Assembly: GCA_964036665.1 (NCBI GenBank)
Contig: OZ038526.1
Location: 28,830,001-28,894,000, forward strand
Reading direction: 5' to 3'
Source of the DNA: Gordius sp. MW1
Taxonomy: Eukaryota; Nematomorpha; Gordioida; Gordea; Gordiidae
DNA: 64,000 bases
The position numbers and the translations under genes are program-made. The notes beneath the pieces were generated by a model. The model was not told where the DNA came from. It worked only from the letters and a program-made list of their open reading frames with translations, and searched no databases. Positions within the stretch are counted from its first letter, which is position 1. Each line of letters begins with the position of its first letter. Below, piece by piece: positions 1 through 12,412 of the stretch.

Positions 1-1093
1 TTCGCCACATTACACGGGCAGAAGATGCACTGCGCGGGACATCTTAGCTTTCTGTTGCAAAATTTTATTTAAAAAAAATCATTACCTTTAAGTAGGTTCT
101 AATGTCGATTTCTAGCCTGACGCCAATTCTCCCCTATTTGCACACCCACTTGAGACCGTCGCAAGTAGAGTTGTGAATATTCTTTATCTATATTTTAAAT
201 GTTAAGGATGAGTCATTAATCCATTATTTGCCGTCCCCTCATACTTTAAATTAAAATTATGCCTTTAGGAGTAAGAACTCAATTTGAAGAGCGGACTATT
301 TATCCTGAAGTTCAACATCCATCACAGAGGCCTTGCCCGAATTACATGACAATGATATGTCAATTAAGAAAAGAAAAAACGATTTTGTTACCAATGCTTG
401 TATGAGAAGCTGATCAATCACAGGCCTTAATGATGTACCTATTTCTGAACTATCAATACCTTACCCCCCCCCCCCCCCCCCAATTTTCCTTCTACTGCGG
501 ATAGAGCGAGTTAGCAGATGAATAAAAAGGGAGGTGGTATACTAAACACACGAGTAAATTTTTGTTTTACAAAACTTATTCCATGAATTTCCCTCTCCAT
601 TTTGTATTCGTTGCGCGTTGAAACTTTTGATTTTATATCTTTGCGCACCGCACCATTGAAATAAAATTAATATTTCTTTGTATAATATATAATTATATGT
701 TAGCATTTTAATTTAATAAATATATTGACATTGCAAATTTTTAGTTTGAATGAGAATTATCAATTCAAACTCGTTAATATTTCCTTATGTTATAATATTC
801 AATTTTTAAGCTGCAGAAGTCCATCCTCAGGAAATAAAAAGTGGAGAAATTACACAAATAATAAATTGAAGTGAGTGTATGGGTAAGATGACAAAGATAT
901 TAATGGATTAAAACAATAATTACTAATCAGGTTGAGCGAGAGGGTAACAATAGGATTGTAGGGATAGGTTTTAAAAAAAATGATTACAGATATTGTTAAC
1001 AAAAGGTGCGAAAAAAAGGAAAGAGGCGAACTCAGGTTTTATAAAAAATAGAATGATGCAACTATTGTGTTTAACAAAAAAATAGCATGTATA
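1..1093. other. AT-rich stretch, no gene seen
   Basis: Low-complexity AT-rich DNA with a run of C at about 464-481. I see no coding exon with splice sites and no delimited transposon. It precedes the hAT-like nest that begins at 1094. Confidence 0.5.
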
Positions 1094-3689
1094 TAGTGAT
1101 GAATCCGCGAAAAGGCTCGGTCTAGTCTAGTCTAGTGACGAGAATTTTCTCGAGATGAGCGATAGGAGATGTTAGAAACGAGATCTCGTATTATAATTCT
1201 CTTTGTTGATCCTCATAATCATATATAGTAAATTTAGTTTATATTTATATCATGTATAATTCACATTTAGAAAATTTACACAGCCAGGTAGAATATATCC
1301 GCCTAATATTTAAATTTTAGTAATTATAGTTCGTTCAATATAATATGAATGGCCCTTGGGGCATACAAATAGTAACATTTATTATATATTTATATACTTA
1401 GCATTATTATGTACGATGAACATACAAAATTGACATGAAATATACTAAAGCATTTATAATCAATCGGTCGTTAATCAGACAAAATACTTATATAACTTTG
1501 GCTAATTTTAAGCACCTCAACGATTTCTGTGCCTACCAAACGATAGTTTTCAGAGCATCTTTCATTATTTGATAAGACCGTATTTCAATCTTGAGTCTAC
1601 CCAGAGTTATGCTTGAACATAATGGCACACCTTTGAAATTTTCAAACTATAAATCACATTATTAATTTGTTTTGTTATATACATTGCTCTTAATCTTTTA
1701 TAACAAATAAATATTTCATGGCAAATTTATCTTAAAAATTGTATAAGTAAATATTTTGGGACATAATATAGCGTCGAACACTATACTAGAAGTATTTTTT
1801 TTAATGTAAATATATTAGTTATAAAATTATATGCAATTTGTCAAAACCTCGAAACTTTTATGTTCCAAATTTATTAACAATGCTACTTTCGCTTTTACAA
1901 CTTAAACTTAATGTGTGCTACTAATTAACTTGCTTTATGGTTAATTATAAAAAGTATCTACACGCGCCTTTTTGATTTCTATGAAAATATGATAATAATA
2001 ATGCAATAAATTTATTAAGAATGAACTGATAGTTATATCAGAGGGCCAAAATTAATCTAAAGGCATTCCTTATTTGTCAACGCTAACTAAAGGTCCAATC
2101 AAGTTGAAATATGTAATTAAGCTTAATGTAAGTATATTCCCAATCGCACAATTTAGTGTATCTATCTACATTTGCCAGACACAATAACTTCACAAATGTA
2201 ATAATATTTTTCAAAAATTAGCCTTATTATAGAAATTGTTATTTTTATTAATTGGTAAATATCTTTATACAGCTTAGTAAAATAATACATTAACTATATT
2301 AATTACATGTTTTTTTAAATTATCAAATTTTATTTGCAAACATTATAAAACAGATATAAAATATATAACGGATAAAATATAGTAAAGTAGTCTACAGGCG
2401 ATATGAATAACATGGTTACAAAGTAAATAATAATAAACCCATTTAGAAGTGCCGCAATTAACTTAAAACATCATCTAAATAGCGCCATCTAGGGGCAATT
2501 TTAATTCGAGAATTTGACTATATATTTCTATCTTCTTTAGCATGTGACTTGAAAATGGTAACAGACATATTATGATATTTACAAAGGTTTGAAAAAAAAT
2601 AATTAGCGTTTAAATTTTTTATATATTATAATTAAAAAAAAATAAGGGAAAAAATATATATAGTATAAAAACTGTTTAAAGTCGAGACATCTTCTAACGT
2701 CTAGACGAAACCGAGATTTTTCTAGGGCGAGACGAGATCGAGATTCTTAGTGATGCGGAACCCGAGAAAAATCTCGGTCTCGTCTCGTCTTGAAAAACCG
2801 AGACGAGACGAGACGAGAATTCGAAAAATGGAGTGGAGCTCGAGACGAGAATTTTGATGTCGAGACGCGACGATTACACGAACCTACACTGTATTCGATA
2901 AATAACTATTTAATGGCAAAGTTAGGTAGAATTGGAAGGTAATTATTTGGAATATAAATTTGATTATAATGATTTTGTCATAAATTTTAATATGTGCACT
3001 TTAATTTAAAGTTTAAAACCTTATGTTCTTAATCCTATATAATGCTGCTTTTATTATTGTTTTTACAACGTTTTAATATGTGCAACAAGTTATCAATTCT
3101 GTAAATAATAATACTATCACTAAAAGTCGCACTTTGTGGTTTTTGCGCTATAGTAAACATGCAATAAATACTCTGAGCTTTAAACGTTTGTCTTAAATAC
3201 GTTAGGGTCTACTTTGAAATTTTAGCCAGAATTAATAAAGGGTCTCAATTTGCTCAGTGTAACTAATAAAATTTAATTTTCTATACTTCAAATTAATTTA
3301 TAGTCTTTTTAGTCTGCACTTTCCATAGAAAATGTTATTTTTATGAATTAATTCCTACCTTTATATTGTCAATAAGATGTCTTGTCCCGCTAAATCATTA
3401 AAAGTTTGTGAATTCAAGTTTAAAAAAATATAAAAGTTTGTCATGGATTTTTTAACACTTATTTAATATTTATTATAAAACAGGAGAAATTTTTATTCCA
3501 CATATATTTTTTTGAAAAAGTTGAGACGAGACGAGAATTCTCGTCGAGACGAGACCGAGATTTTTCAGACCGAGACGAGATTTTCATAATCGCTCTTGAG
3601 ACAAGACGAGATTTTGCTTAGACCGAGACGAGAGGAGATCGAAACACTAGAGATTCTCATAATCGCTTCCGAGACGAGAGACAATATTA
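1094..3689. mobile_element. hAT-like element (CGAGACGAG family), older copy with nested insertion
   Basis: The flanks carry an exact 8-bp direct repeat, CATGTATA (1086-1093 and 3690-3697), as hAT transposition leaves. The left end starts TAGTGATGAATCC; the right end, read inward on the minus strand, starts TAATATTGTCTC and is diverged. Subterminal DNA is packed with CGAGACGAG and GAGATTTT motifs on both strands, typical of binding-site-rich hAT ends. A younger element of the same family (2748-3649) sits inside, so the original was about 1.7 kb. No transposase frame is visible, so it is non-autonomous or decayed. Confidence 0.7.
2748..3649. mobile_element. hAT-like non-autonomous element, nested younger copy
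   Basis: An exact 8-bp duplication, GAGATTCT, flanks it (2740-2747 and 3650-3657). Ends are TAGTGATGCGG on the left and, inward from the right, TAGTGTTTCGATC. Both subterminal zones are dense in CGAGACGAG repeats. It lies near the right end of the older copy at 1094-3689, which it interrupts. It shares end sequences with the element at 13418-14451 and with fragments at about 30890-30950 and 58045-58175. Confidence 0.8.
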
Positions 3690-3779
3690 CATGTATACTC
3701 TAATAATAGAAAGGAATATAAAGACATAGTAAACTATATGTAAGTGTGGATGTGTGTGTTTGTAGTTTTGAAATTGACC

Positions 3780-4046
3780 TTAGTTTATTTCTGGCTTTAG
3801 TCGGTCAATCAAAACGCTTTCGACGAATTTCTTAACTTTGTTGTAGAACGCTCTATGAACGACTGTCGTATTATTCCAATAAATCCTATGTTGATCATTT
3901 AAAGAATGTCTACTACGGCGGAGAGGGTCGCCCATCTGGTCACCGGAGCTTTGTATTATTGAATTATTTTTGCCAATGTTTTTTTGTTTCTCGGATTTGT
4001 TACAATCGGCGCAAAAGATTTTATAAATTATATTAGAAATATGATT
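3780..4046 (-). other. Unrecognised open frame, possible terminal exon
   Basis: On the minus strand a frame stays open for 88 codons between a stop at 4047-4049 and the stop at 3780-3782. It has no ATG near its start, so if real it is a last exon. Composition looks protein-like: a C-x2-C pair near the start (FCADCNKSE), then a basic stretch (DPLRRSRHS), and a C-terminal half with HRIYWNN and VKKFVES. I do not recognise the family. I did not find a convincing acceptor or upstream exon, so chance or a transposon remnant remains possible. Confidence 0.3.
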
Positions 4047-4049
4047 TTA

Positions 4050-5103
4050 TCTGCTATGTTATTAATATATTAATTAATGAGAATAAGTTGGAGATAGTTT
4101 TTTGAGAAAACTTAAAATGATATATTTTGTAAATATGTAAAAAAATTGAAGACTATTGTGAAAAAGCAGGAGATAGTTTTTTGAAAAAACTTAAAATGAT
4201 CTATTTTAGGAATGTGTAATTTCTTGTTAAAGACTATTATGAAGAAGTAACGTAATATATTGATTTGTATAAAAGTGGATTCTACTTTGGTTAGAATCTT
4301 TGGGTACAGCTAATTACCAGGTAAAGAGCATTGTCAAAAAAAACTGTCTCATAATTAGCGAACCTTTTAAATTTTCTTATATACAACAAGAGCCCATTTA
4401 CTCTTATTATAATCCCTTACAAATTTTTGAAATAAAATTTTACTTAATTACAATAGGAAAATAAGTTTATACAACTTTTAATATTAGATCTATTTGTGAT
4501 TCCAACATAATCATATGCGTTATAAATTTCAAATAGTTACTAAATCCAAGCCCAAGACTTTGGGATGCTAATACATATATGGTTGCACTTCATTCTGTTT
4601 TGCCTCTGTACTTTTCCTGGTTTATTCAATTACATTCGAGGGTATTTAGTTAATTTAAGAGGTTTATAGGGATCAGTTGTAATTAATTAGTGTAAACAAA
4701 CGGCCAAAATTTTTTGCAACCAGCTAGATTAAACTCCATGTTTCAGGTAAAATTAAAGCCTAATTGCCATTTTATTTTATAATATACTCAATTGGAAGAA
4801 TTTATCTTAAAATCGTTTATAAGAACTGGAGTTTCGGCTGAAACAAAACAACGACTCATTTGGGCAAACTGCTAGCTTTATAATGCATCTTCAGACCCCT
4901 TAAAGATTACAAAGACGTATATATTTTAAATCGGGCTAGAGCCTAATATAAATTAATTGATTTACTCTTTAGATCGTCTTGGCTATGTGCCACCCCTTCT
5001 TTAAACTATAATTTAATGTTGTAGCTTCTATTAATAATTTATTAAAAGTCTTAGACAAATTTTTGTGGCAAGATGACCGGTACGTACATAATGCGACGAA
5101 ACA
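4050..5103. other. Intergenic AT-rich stretch
   Basis: It contains a short imperfect tandem duplication (about 4090-4165 and 4165-4240, sharing GGAGATAGTTTTTTGA). No gene is seen. It lies downstream of the secreted-protein gene on the minus strand. Confidence 0.4.
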
Positions 5104-7297
5104 TTAGTAAAGAATTTGAAACCATGCTTTGCAACCATCCGTGACCCAAACATCTAATCGATCCTTAGTAACACCATAACTATGTCCATAAACACATGGG
5201 GCCGACAGCTTGGTTTGTTGTTTGACTAGTAGTAAGCCAATCTTTTTCCTACTTACCCTGGAGGAATTGAGTCCGCAATTTATAATGGACTTGATCGTAC
5301 GTCGCTCTATGTCGTCGAATTTAGAGGCATTGGACGGGCACAAAAAATTTACGATGGGTTTGTGTGAAGAAACTTCGCTGTGTTCTCTACTAGCAGGATT
5401 AAGAAGTATTTTAGTTTGCTCATTTTTGACTCGACCTTGTTTATTTGATCTCAAAGTAGATAATTTAGGTTTAAAATTATTTTCTTTTCCAGCCCTAGAC
5501 ATCTCGACGTCAACTACCTTTGGATTCCAATTCCTATTTTCTTGTCCTAAGGCCGGAATGTATCTGTCCGCATCTATAACTTTAGGAATATATTTTCGTT
5601 TGCCTTGTTGTTCCTGTTGGATCAATTTTTCCGTAGGTTGAGGATTCAATTCGTAAGCAAAATTGTCGGGTAGTACCCTTTTCCTCGATTTTTTCTCGTC
5701 GATTTCTCGCATCGAATTCATGTGCTCGGACGAGTTGATGTGCTGATTACTACCTAAATAAATGCCCTGTTGCTTCATGCGGTGAAACATTCTGTACAGT
5801 GGATCGTGAATTACCTTGGACACTTTCTGTTTCGGGAAATGGGCTTTATTTTTCACTGATTTGTCACTGATATAATTGATATTTAAATAATTAACTAAAC
5901 TTTGTTTCTGTAACTTAAATTTTGTTATAGGTAATTTATTAAATAATAGCAATAATTAAGCTGATTTAATTCTATTAACCTTAAATGAGGCCCTAAAATA
6001 AACTTTTACCTCGTGTTAACAAAACTGATTTATTATAGTTACCTGAAAATGAAAGGTTTAACCCTAGTGATTAATTTTTGAATTTACTTATGTGTTGGGT
6101 TAAAGTTTTTGATATCTATAGCATAACGTTAAAAATTTTGTCCTACAAACAAAATAGTATGTATTTTTCAAAATATACAGTTGCTGGAAAACTCACTTTT
6201 TATCTGAATCTAAGTCAGAGTCACCAATTTTGTTCGAATTTATGAAATTCACGTCGATGTCGTCACTACTCATAGTTACATCTTCTTCGTTCGATGGGTA
6301 AAGTCTCCCATAAGGATATTCACCTTGCCGATTATATTGGTAATTATGCTGATTAAATGACGCCGAGGGAGTCCATTGCGACCGGCGCCTGGCAGAATTA
6401 TGAGGCAAAGCTTTGGGTTTGGACAACTTAGATTGGTGAAATTCTGGACCGGTTGCTACGTGAAGCTTGTTGTCACTCGTTTCAGCAGCATCGCTATCTA
6501 TGTATCCACCAAAACCGTAAGCTTTTATCAAGAACTCCGCTTTGCAACCCTGAAATGGGGAATGAGGGTATAATCTTTTTAAATAATAATATAAATATTC
6601 TATGGCATGTATTATGTGTATTAAATATATATGGTGATAAGAGTAAGAAAATAAAACTCTACTTTCATACGTAACCACTTTTATAGCCATAACACTAGTA
6701 ATTTGCGGCAGGGTCTTAATAGATTTTCGAAAATGTGACATAGCTCGCCCTCAAAATTTAATTCTCCGCAAATTCGGAAAGAACCATTATCAAATAAATT
6801 TAATTTCTTTTTAATGGTATATAGCTGCTTGAGTTAATGGTAGATTATTCACGCGAATATAATTGATTCGGGAGAGTTTAATTTTACAAACTGATCTAGT
6901 AAAACTAGCTTAGTAGGTCAATTGATATTTTAATTGTTAAAGAAAATGAAGGGACTTTTGGGAAATGTAATTACTTTATCGACCCATATATATTGTAATC
7001 TTATGACGCCATATGAGACCCCAAGATCGCATGACTCTGAGTTTTCTAAAGTCTTTATAAGTTCCACGCTATAGGAACTTTTGTCGAGAATTGGACATTC
7101 GTTGAAATAGCCCTCGCCAAAACTGTAACATTCTATCTTTCTATGATAGAGGCTTTGAGAATTAACTACAAATTAAAATAAATAAAAAATTAATTAATAA
7201 ATAAATAAAATGTAATTAACAAGTTGTTTATTATACCTAAAGCCAACAGTGCTAAGGTTAATAGGACGATGACAAACGACTTTTCACTTGAGCTCAT
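5104..7297 (-). CDS. Secreted protein with two DUF3011-like domains (4 exons, 444 aa)
   Basis: Exons, minus strand: 7297-7237, 7132-6975, 6549-6197, 5866-5104. All junctions are GT-AG, and phases join into 444 codons plus stop. Residues 1-20 (MSSSEKSFVIVLLTLALLAL) form a signal-peptide-like hydrophobic start. Domain 1 (about 21-85) has Cys pairs, SCDLGVSYG and YIWVDKGCKAEF; its core is split by a phase-0 intron just before GCKAEF. Domain 2 (about 388-444, the very C-terminus) repeats the pattern: CVYGHSYG, then VWVTDGCKAWF. This layout (C, G-x-S-Y/W-G, I/V-W-V-x-x-G-C-K/R-A-x-F) matches the Pfam family DUF3011 as I remember it. The middle is low in hydrophobics, rich in Ser, Asn, Lys and acidic residues, probably disordered. 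It is likely extracellular; function unknown. The gene model is strong, the family name is a recollection. Confidence 0.78.
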
Positions 7298-7448
7298 GGT
7301 TTAGTAAAGCATTGATTTGAAATTCGCACCCTTTGCAAAATTATTAAACATTAATTTTCATTTTTATCATTTGATGATTAATAATTAGCCGGAGAAAAAC
7401 GAAAACAGATAAATTTTGACTATATGTTTTACGAAAAAGGATTTTGTG

Positions 7449-8173
7449 TAGAGATGCACCGATACCAAGTATCGGCATGGTATCGGCGCCGATACCTTGC
7501 CAAAAGTATCGGCCGATACTTTGCTAATATCGGCAATTATCAAGCCGATACCTTTTTCATATGAAACTCAAAAAATAATATTTATAGTATCTCCTACCAT
7601 TAAAAAATAGAGGACTTTTTTAATTTTTTGAAAATTGTTTCATTATTGGCTATAAATATTTCTATGTGGAGTATAATAAACTCATTGACCATCTAACTGC
7701 GCTTTTAAGTAAAAATTGTTTTATTTTAAAAATTATCTCGGAGAAAATAGAACACTAACAATTGTCAAGTTGAACATAAGAGAACTAAATTTTCAATATT
7801 AGTTTTTAATATAAGCATATTACACCTATATTTACTTTTTTATAAAATAAATTTATGTATTAATAAAATATAAAGTGTACCATGATAAAATTTAAATTTC
7901 TTTTTTGATCTATTAATCACAATACGTTTGAATAAATTAATAACAAAATTTATTATTATAAATTAATATTATATTACAATTGTTTTATCGTCAAAATTCT
8001 GATCTACCAAAATTTGGATGTGACTTAATTTATAATATTTAATTTGCATATATTTTTTAGTATAAAATTTTTTTTTATTATAAGTATCGGCATGGTATCG
8101 GTATCGGCAAAAAAATCTTAAGTATCGGCTGGTATCGGTATCGGCACAAAATAGTGGTATCGGTGCATCTCTA
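7449..8173. mobile_element. hAT-like MITE, AGAGATGCACCGATACC family, copy 1
   Basis: The 8-bp duplication ATTTTGTG flanks it exactly (7441-7448 and 8174-8181). Terminal inverted repeats begin TAGAGATGCACCGATACC and are followed by many GTATCGGC or GCCGATAC subterminal repeats on both sides. The AT-rich interior matches the copy at 25343-25928 in inverted order. This copy keeps no clear coding frame. It lies upstream of the secreted-protein gene, about 150 bp from its start codon, so it could affect that promoter. Confidence 0.88.
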
Positions 8174-8181
8174 ATTTTGTG

Positions 8182-9463
8182 TAAATAGTTCAGGAAACAA
8201 TTGAAATGTTCAGTGTGTTATTCTACCTTTTGACTTCGTTTGTAAGATATATTTGTAAATTGATAAAAAAATTGTATACGTTTTTAACATTCATTTTAAC
8301 TATTATAAAGTTGTTAAATAAATATGCGTTGTCTGCAAAAAAAACTTATGGCCATTTTGATGGGCTTAGTTGAGAATATTACCAAAGGCTAGCTAGTGTT
8401 ATTAAAGAAATAAAAAAGAATTGTAATTGAAATTAGGTAGAGGGCTTGAATTGCATTATTTGGATTAAGTTTTGATTAAACGCTAGCTTGTAAATAATTG
8501 TTATTTGACGTTGTAATATGTTTGAGATAGGTTCTGATAATTTTTAGGTACCTAATGCTTTCTTTTATTCCATTAGTTTAGAAATTTAAATGTGACTAGC
8601 GTAAAAAACTTAATAAATTAATATTTACATCTATAATTTCATTGACCTTGACTCATCCCGCTCAATCCAGTCGTATTCAGCACATAATTAATTTATGGAA
8701 GTCTCTCATCTATTTAAATGTTTCTTCCTATCATAATTAACCGCCGACAATTAATTATCTTTTTATACAATTTTGGAACATAAAATATTTACCTTTAATG
8801 AATAAGTTTAACTTCCAATTATGTAAATACATTCCTACTCTCAATTGAAGAAAATATATTCAAGCTATATGCTACTTATAAAATCATAACTTTTTCGTTA
8901 CGTTTTACGTTGATTTTCTTCAGATTTAAGGACTGTAAAATTTAATTATTTGTTTTTAATTAATTCTCCTGAAGTTAAAAAACGGGGTTTTCAAATCCTT
9001 TTGATTGTTAATTTGATTTAACATAAATTCTTTGATTGCTGATATAAATTGCATAGCAATTAATTTAACATGAATCCAATAATGATTTTTTTAATTAGGG
9101 GGTAAATTATTTTTGAGGCTATAAATAGAATATGATTTTTTCCAATTTAATCTAAATTATACCAATGTTAAATATTTAAATAGCTTTAATAGAATATTTA
9201 TACATTTAATTGTTTGATTAACTCACATTTGTCAAAGAAAAACGACAACGGGATAAAAAGGTTTTTTACAAAATCTGGAATTTAAAATTTCCTTCCATAA
9301 TAAGATCAAAAGCAAAAAAATTGTAAAATAATGTTTGAGCTCACTCATTATTATAATGATTGATTTTTTTTATTTATAACATATGGGTTAAATAGACATT
9401 TTTAAAACCCCATTTTGTATTTAAAGATATATAAGAAAGGTTTAAGAAATGAAGGAGAACGAC
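8182..9463. other. AT-rich intergenic DNA, nothing delimited
   Basis: I see no exon, RNA gene or bounded repeat in this stretch; it is mostly A/T runs. Confidence 0.4.
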
Positions 9464-9628
9464 CATGGGCATAGCCACGGGGGGAGGGGACAGGGAGGGG
9501 CGACTGCCCCCTTCAAATCCAAAAATTTGTTGAATTTTATTAAATTTAACGCTAAAATTAAAATGATCATTTTGCCCCCCCCCCAATCATTATTGCCCCC
9601 TCTAATCCCAATGCTGGCTACGCCCACG
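9464..9628. mobile_element. Small hAT-like MITE (GGGCGTAGCC family)
   Basis: Ends are CATGGGCATAGCC and, inward from the right, CGTGGGCGTAGCCAGC. Flanking octamers AGAACGAC and TAAACGAC agree at 6 of 8 positions. G-rich on the left and C-rich on the right with an AT core. It is 165 bp, the same length and layout as 12240-12404. Small open frames across it are composition artefacts. Confidence 0.65.
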
Positions 9629-9636
9629 TAAACGAC

Positions 9637-10639
9637 GATTTAAACCACATTCATTTCGGTCGTATACCTTTGCAAGTATATATTCTCATTGCTTAAATAT
9701 TAATTTTACGTAGTACCAAATCAAATCATTTATAATAATCTTATCATTACATATTATTCCCGTTAATTATAAATCAAAATAAATATATTTAGAAATGAAA
9801 TGAGTTAAAACTTATGATGTCACCTTTAAAATGAATATAGATATGAATTGCACTATATTATGGTTGATAAATTTTTTTTTTCGTAATTAACTTGTAGGGG
9901 GGGGGGTTGTATAAAGAGCATGCCTTAGGTAGTATGAATGTCAGTAGTGCTATATGCGTTTTCATAGTTATTCTCTCTATCTCTAGTCTCCGACTTTCTT
10001 GTCTACCTAGAGTTATGTTTGTTTCCCCAGTTATCAAACCGCAAAATAAGAAGCTACACTCACTCAGCCTCAGGTTACATGGGTAAATTTAAAAGTTTGC
10101 CATTGTCATAAAGCAAGAGTAGTGGGATCCCTTGAATTTAAAAGAGGCAATGAAAAGTAAGTCAAATCCATCCTACCCCCCCTTCCCCTTTAAGGATAAT
10201 ACTACACATGGGTTTCCTCACAGTGTCATTTAAAACGTTTGACCTGGAAAACCATATTTTGCAGCTATACTTCTTACACCTTCATTCCGTCTCTTCTTGT
10301 TCAATACCTAGCTAATATGCGAATCGGAGCAAGGCAACTGCTTGGATGGGGGAATGCGGTGTCCTTTGCATGCGAAGTCAGGCGTAATATTATGGCCATA
10401 TTATACGAGTAAATAGAACACAATTCATTTTTTAGTGAGTGAGTGAGCAATTTTTGTTGGTCAACTGTTTTACTCAGTCTTGCTTTTACATAAATGATGT
10501 AAGAAAGTGTAATAAATGCCGTTATTTTAATGAAGCATTTGTACGATTTATGAAAATGTTATATAACATAATGGTATGATCGTTCATTTAATTTAATCTT
10601 TAAATGATAAATTTAAGTAGGTATACTTTTTGTAAGTGG
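9637..10639. other. Intergenic stretch of mixed composition
   Basis: The part around 9960-10430 is less AT-rich than its surroundings, but I find no open frame with splice sites or recognisable protein. It could be an unrecognised non-coding unit or an old repeat. Confidence 0.3.
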
Positions 10640-10886
10640 CAGTGGCGTAAATAGGGGGGGGGGGACGGGAAATTCCCCCCTTCCCCGATTTTTTATGAAA
10701 AAAAAATATTTTAGATCTAAAGTTTATATTTTATAGTTGTGCCACGTAACTCACCAAGTTAATTATTTATAATGAATTTCTTTATGTTTTATACCAGATT
10801 TTATAATTTTGATGTTGAAATAAAAATGTTATAAAATTTTTTGGAAATTCCCCCCCCCCCGGGAGAAAATCCTGGCTACGCGCCTG
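10640..10886. mobile_element. Small hAT-like MITE (CAGTGGCGTA / CAGGCGCGTAGCC ends)
   Basis: The left end is CAGTGGCGTAAATAGG followed by a G run; the right end reads inward CAGGCGCGTAGCCAGG preceded by a C run. Flanking octamers GTAAGTGG and GAAAGTTG agree at 6 of 8 positions. It belongs to the same group as 11173-11449 and 11781-12007. Confidence 0.65.
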
Positions 10887-11172
10887 GAAAGTTGGTTATA
10901 ATACAATCGTTTTATAAAACAAAGACATAACCTTACTTTTTTTGTTAAATAGTATAAAAAAATCTAGTCTAATATAAAAACTCGTTTAAATCACGAAACA
11001 AAATTCTTGAATGTTTGCACAAATTCTGCGCCAAGTAAGTGTCATAACCGAACGAAATTAATGCAGTCATTGTCAAGACGGAGTTAATGGTTTGAGTTGC
11101 TAGGTATTACATTTAGAAACCTAACAAACTGAAACGTTCAGCTGAATTAGTTGTTTATATTTTTTTATAGAG

Positions 11173-11449
11173 CTGGCGCGTAGCCAAGGGGCAGAAAGCG
11201 GTAATTTTCTACCCCCTTGACCAAAATTGTAAAAAATTTTGAAGGTCCATGTCCTTTTTTAAGTATAAAAAAATCGATAGTAAATGCTCTGATTAATGAA
11301 GAGAAGAGATTTTTCCAAAGCTGTATAAAGCGCCTTGAAGTTTCGCATATAATGTACGCGAAGTTTCCTCTTGTTACATTATAAATAAAAGTGTCGAAAT
11401 TTTTTTCGAATTTTTCTTCCCCCTTGAGAAAATCCTGGCTACGCGCCTG
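11173..11449. mobile_element. Small hAT-like MITE (CTGGCGCGTAGCC family)
   Basis: The exact 8-bp duplication TTATAGAG flanks it (11165-11172 and 11450-11457). Ends are CTGGCGCGTAGCCAAGG and, inward from the right, CAGGCGCGTAGCCAGG. The interior matches, in inverted orientation, the larger copy at 45870-46505. Confidence 0.82.
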
Positions 11450-11780
11450 TTATAGAGATTTAATTCAGATTATGATACATAGAGGGGGTAATTTCAATAA
11501 AGGGCGGCTAATGATGATGGTGGCCCGTCAACTTGCCGAAAACCATCTTGCCAAATTAAATGTCCCCATGTTGAAAAATATCCCCGAATTAGAAAATGTC
11601 CCCCAACAGAAAAGCATATTAATCATTTAATTTCGGATTAAAGGTATAATTTAGGTATTTTTTATAATAAAATGGATAATTATTATAAAAGATACTCAAT
11701 TTAGGGCCTTCTTTATGATAATGGGGAAATAATCGTTAATGTCCCAGGGTGAATTCGGCATGATTGTTTTTGGCGAGTTG

Positions 11781-12007
11781 CAGACGCGTAGCCAGGATTT
11801 TTACGAAGGGGGGAGGGGAATATGGCAAAAAAAATTTACAGCGCATTTTGTCAAAAATCAAATTAAATTAGATGTATATATTATGTTTTTAGGTTTTTAT
11901 AAATGTCTTAAAGTCTTTGATGTAACTAAACTATAATATTTTAATAACCCATTTAATTTAGTTATTAATCAAAAAACAGTTCCCCTTCCCCCTCATTTAC
12001 GCCACTG
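11781..12007. mobile_element. Small hAT-like MITE (CAGACGCGTAGCC / CAGTGGCGTAAAT)
   Basis: The exact 8-bp duplication GCGAGTTG flanks it (11773-11780 and 12008-12015). Left end CAGACGCGTAGCCAGG, right end inward CAGTGGCGTAAATGAGG. Purine/pyrimidine-skewed subterminal runs surround an AT core. Confidence 0.82.
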
Positions 12008-12239
12008 GCGAGTTGATAGGGCACCATTGATGATTTATTATGTTCACTTCGTTTTATTAAATTTAAGAATTTTTGGACTTACTGCCCACCCTGGCCAGGC
12101 ACATGTATTTATAATCAATTTATCAGACTTTTGATAAACTTGAAAATTATTAAAAATTGCTTAATTATCGTTAGAAAATTTTTCATCATTACTTTCTATT
12201 GATTTAGATGAATTTTCATAATTTTTTAACACTTATATT

Positions 12240-12404
12240 CTTGGGCTTAGCCAAGGGGAGGAAGGGAGGGGCCGCTGCCTCCCTCTAATTCAAAATTTTG
12301 CTCAAATTGATTAAAATTATGGCTAAAATTTCAAAAAATGATCAATTTTCCCCTCCCTAAATTATTATTGCCCCCCTCTAATTCCAATGCTGGCTACGCC
12401 CATG
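12240..12404. mobile_element. Small hAT-like MITE (GGGCGTAGCC family), second copy
   Basis: The exact 8-bp duplication CTTATATT flanks it (12232-12239 and 12405-12412). Ends are CTTGGGCTTAGCC and, inward from the right, CATGGGCGTAGCCAGC. Length and interior match 9464-9628. Confidence 0.8.
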
Positions 12405-12412
12405 CTTATATT

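Noticed and set aside
5210-5641. 143-codon plus-strand open frame
   Set aside because: It lies antisense to the last exon of the secreted-protein gene, whose splice phases and domains fit; no independent support.
9374-9631. Short overlapping frames on both strands
   Set aside because: They run through the G- and C-runs of a small MITE and are composition artefacts.
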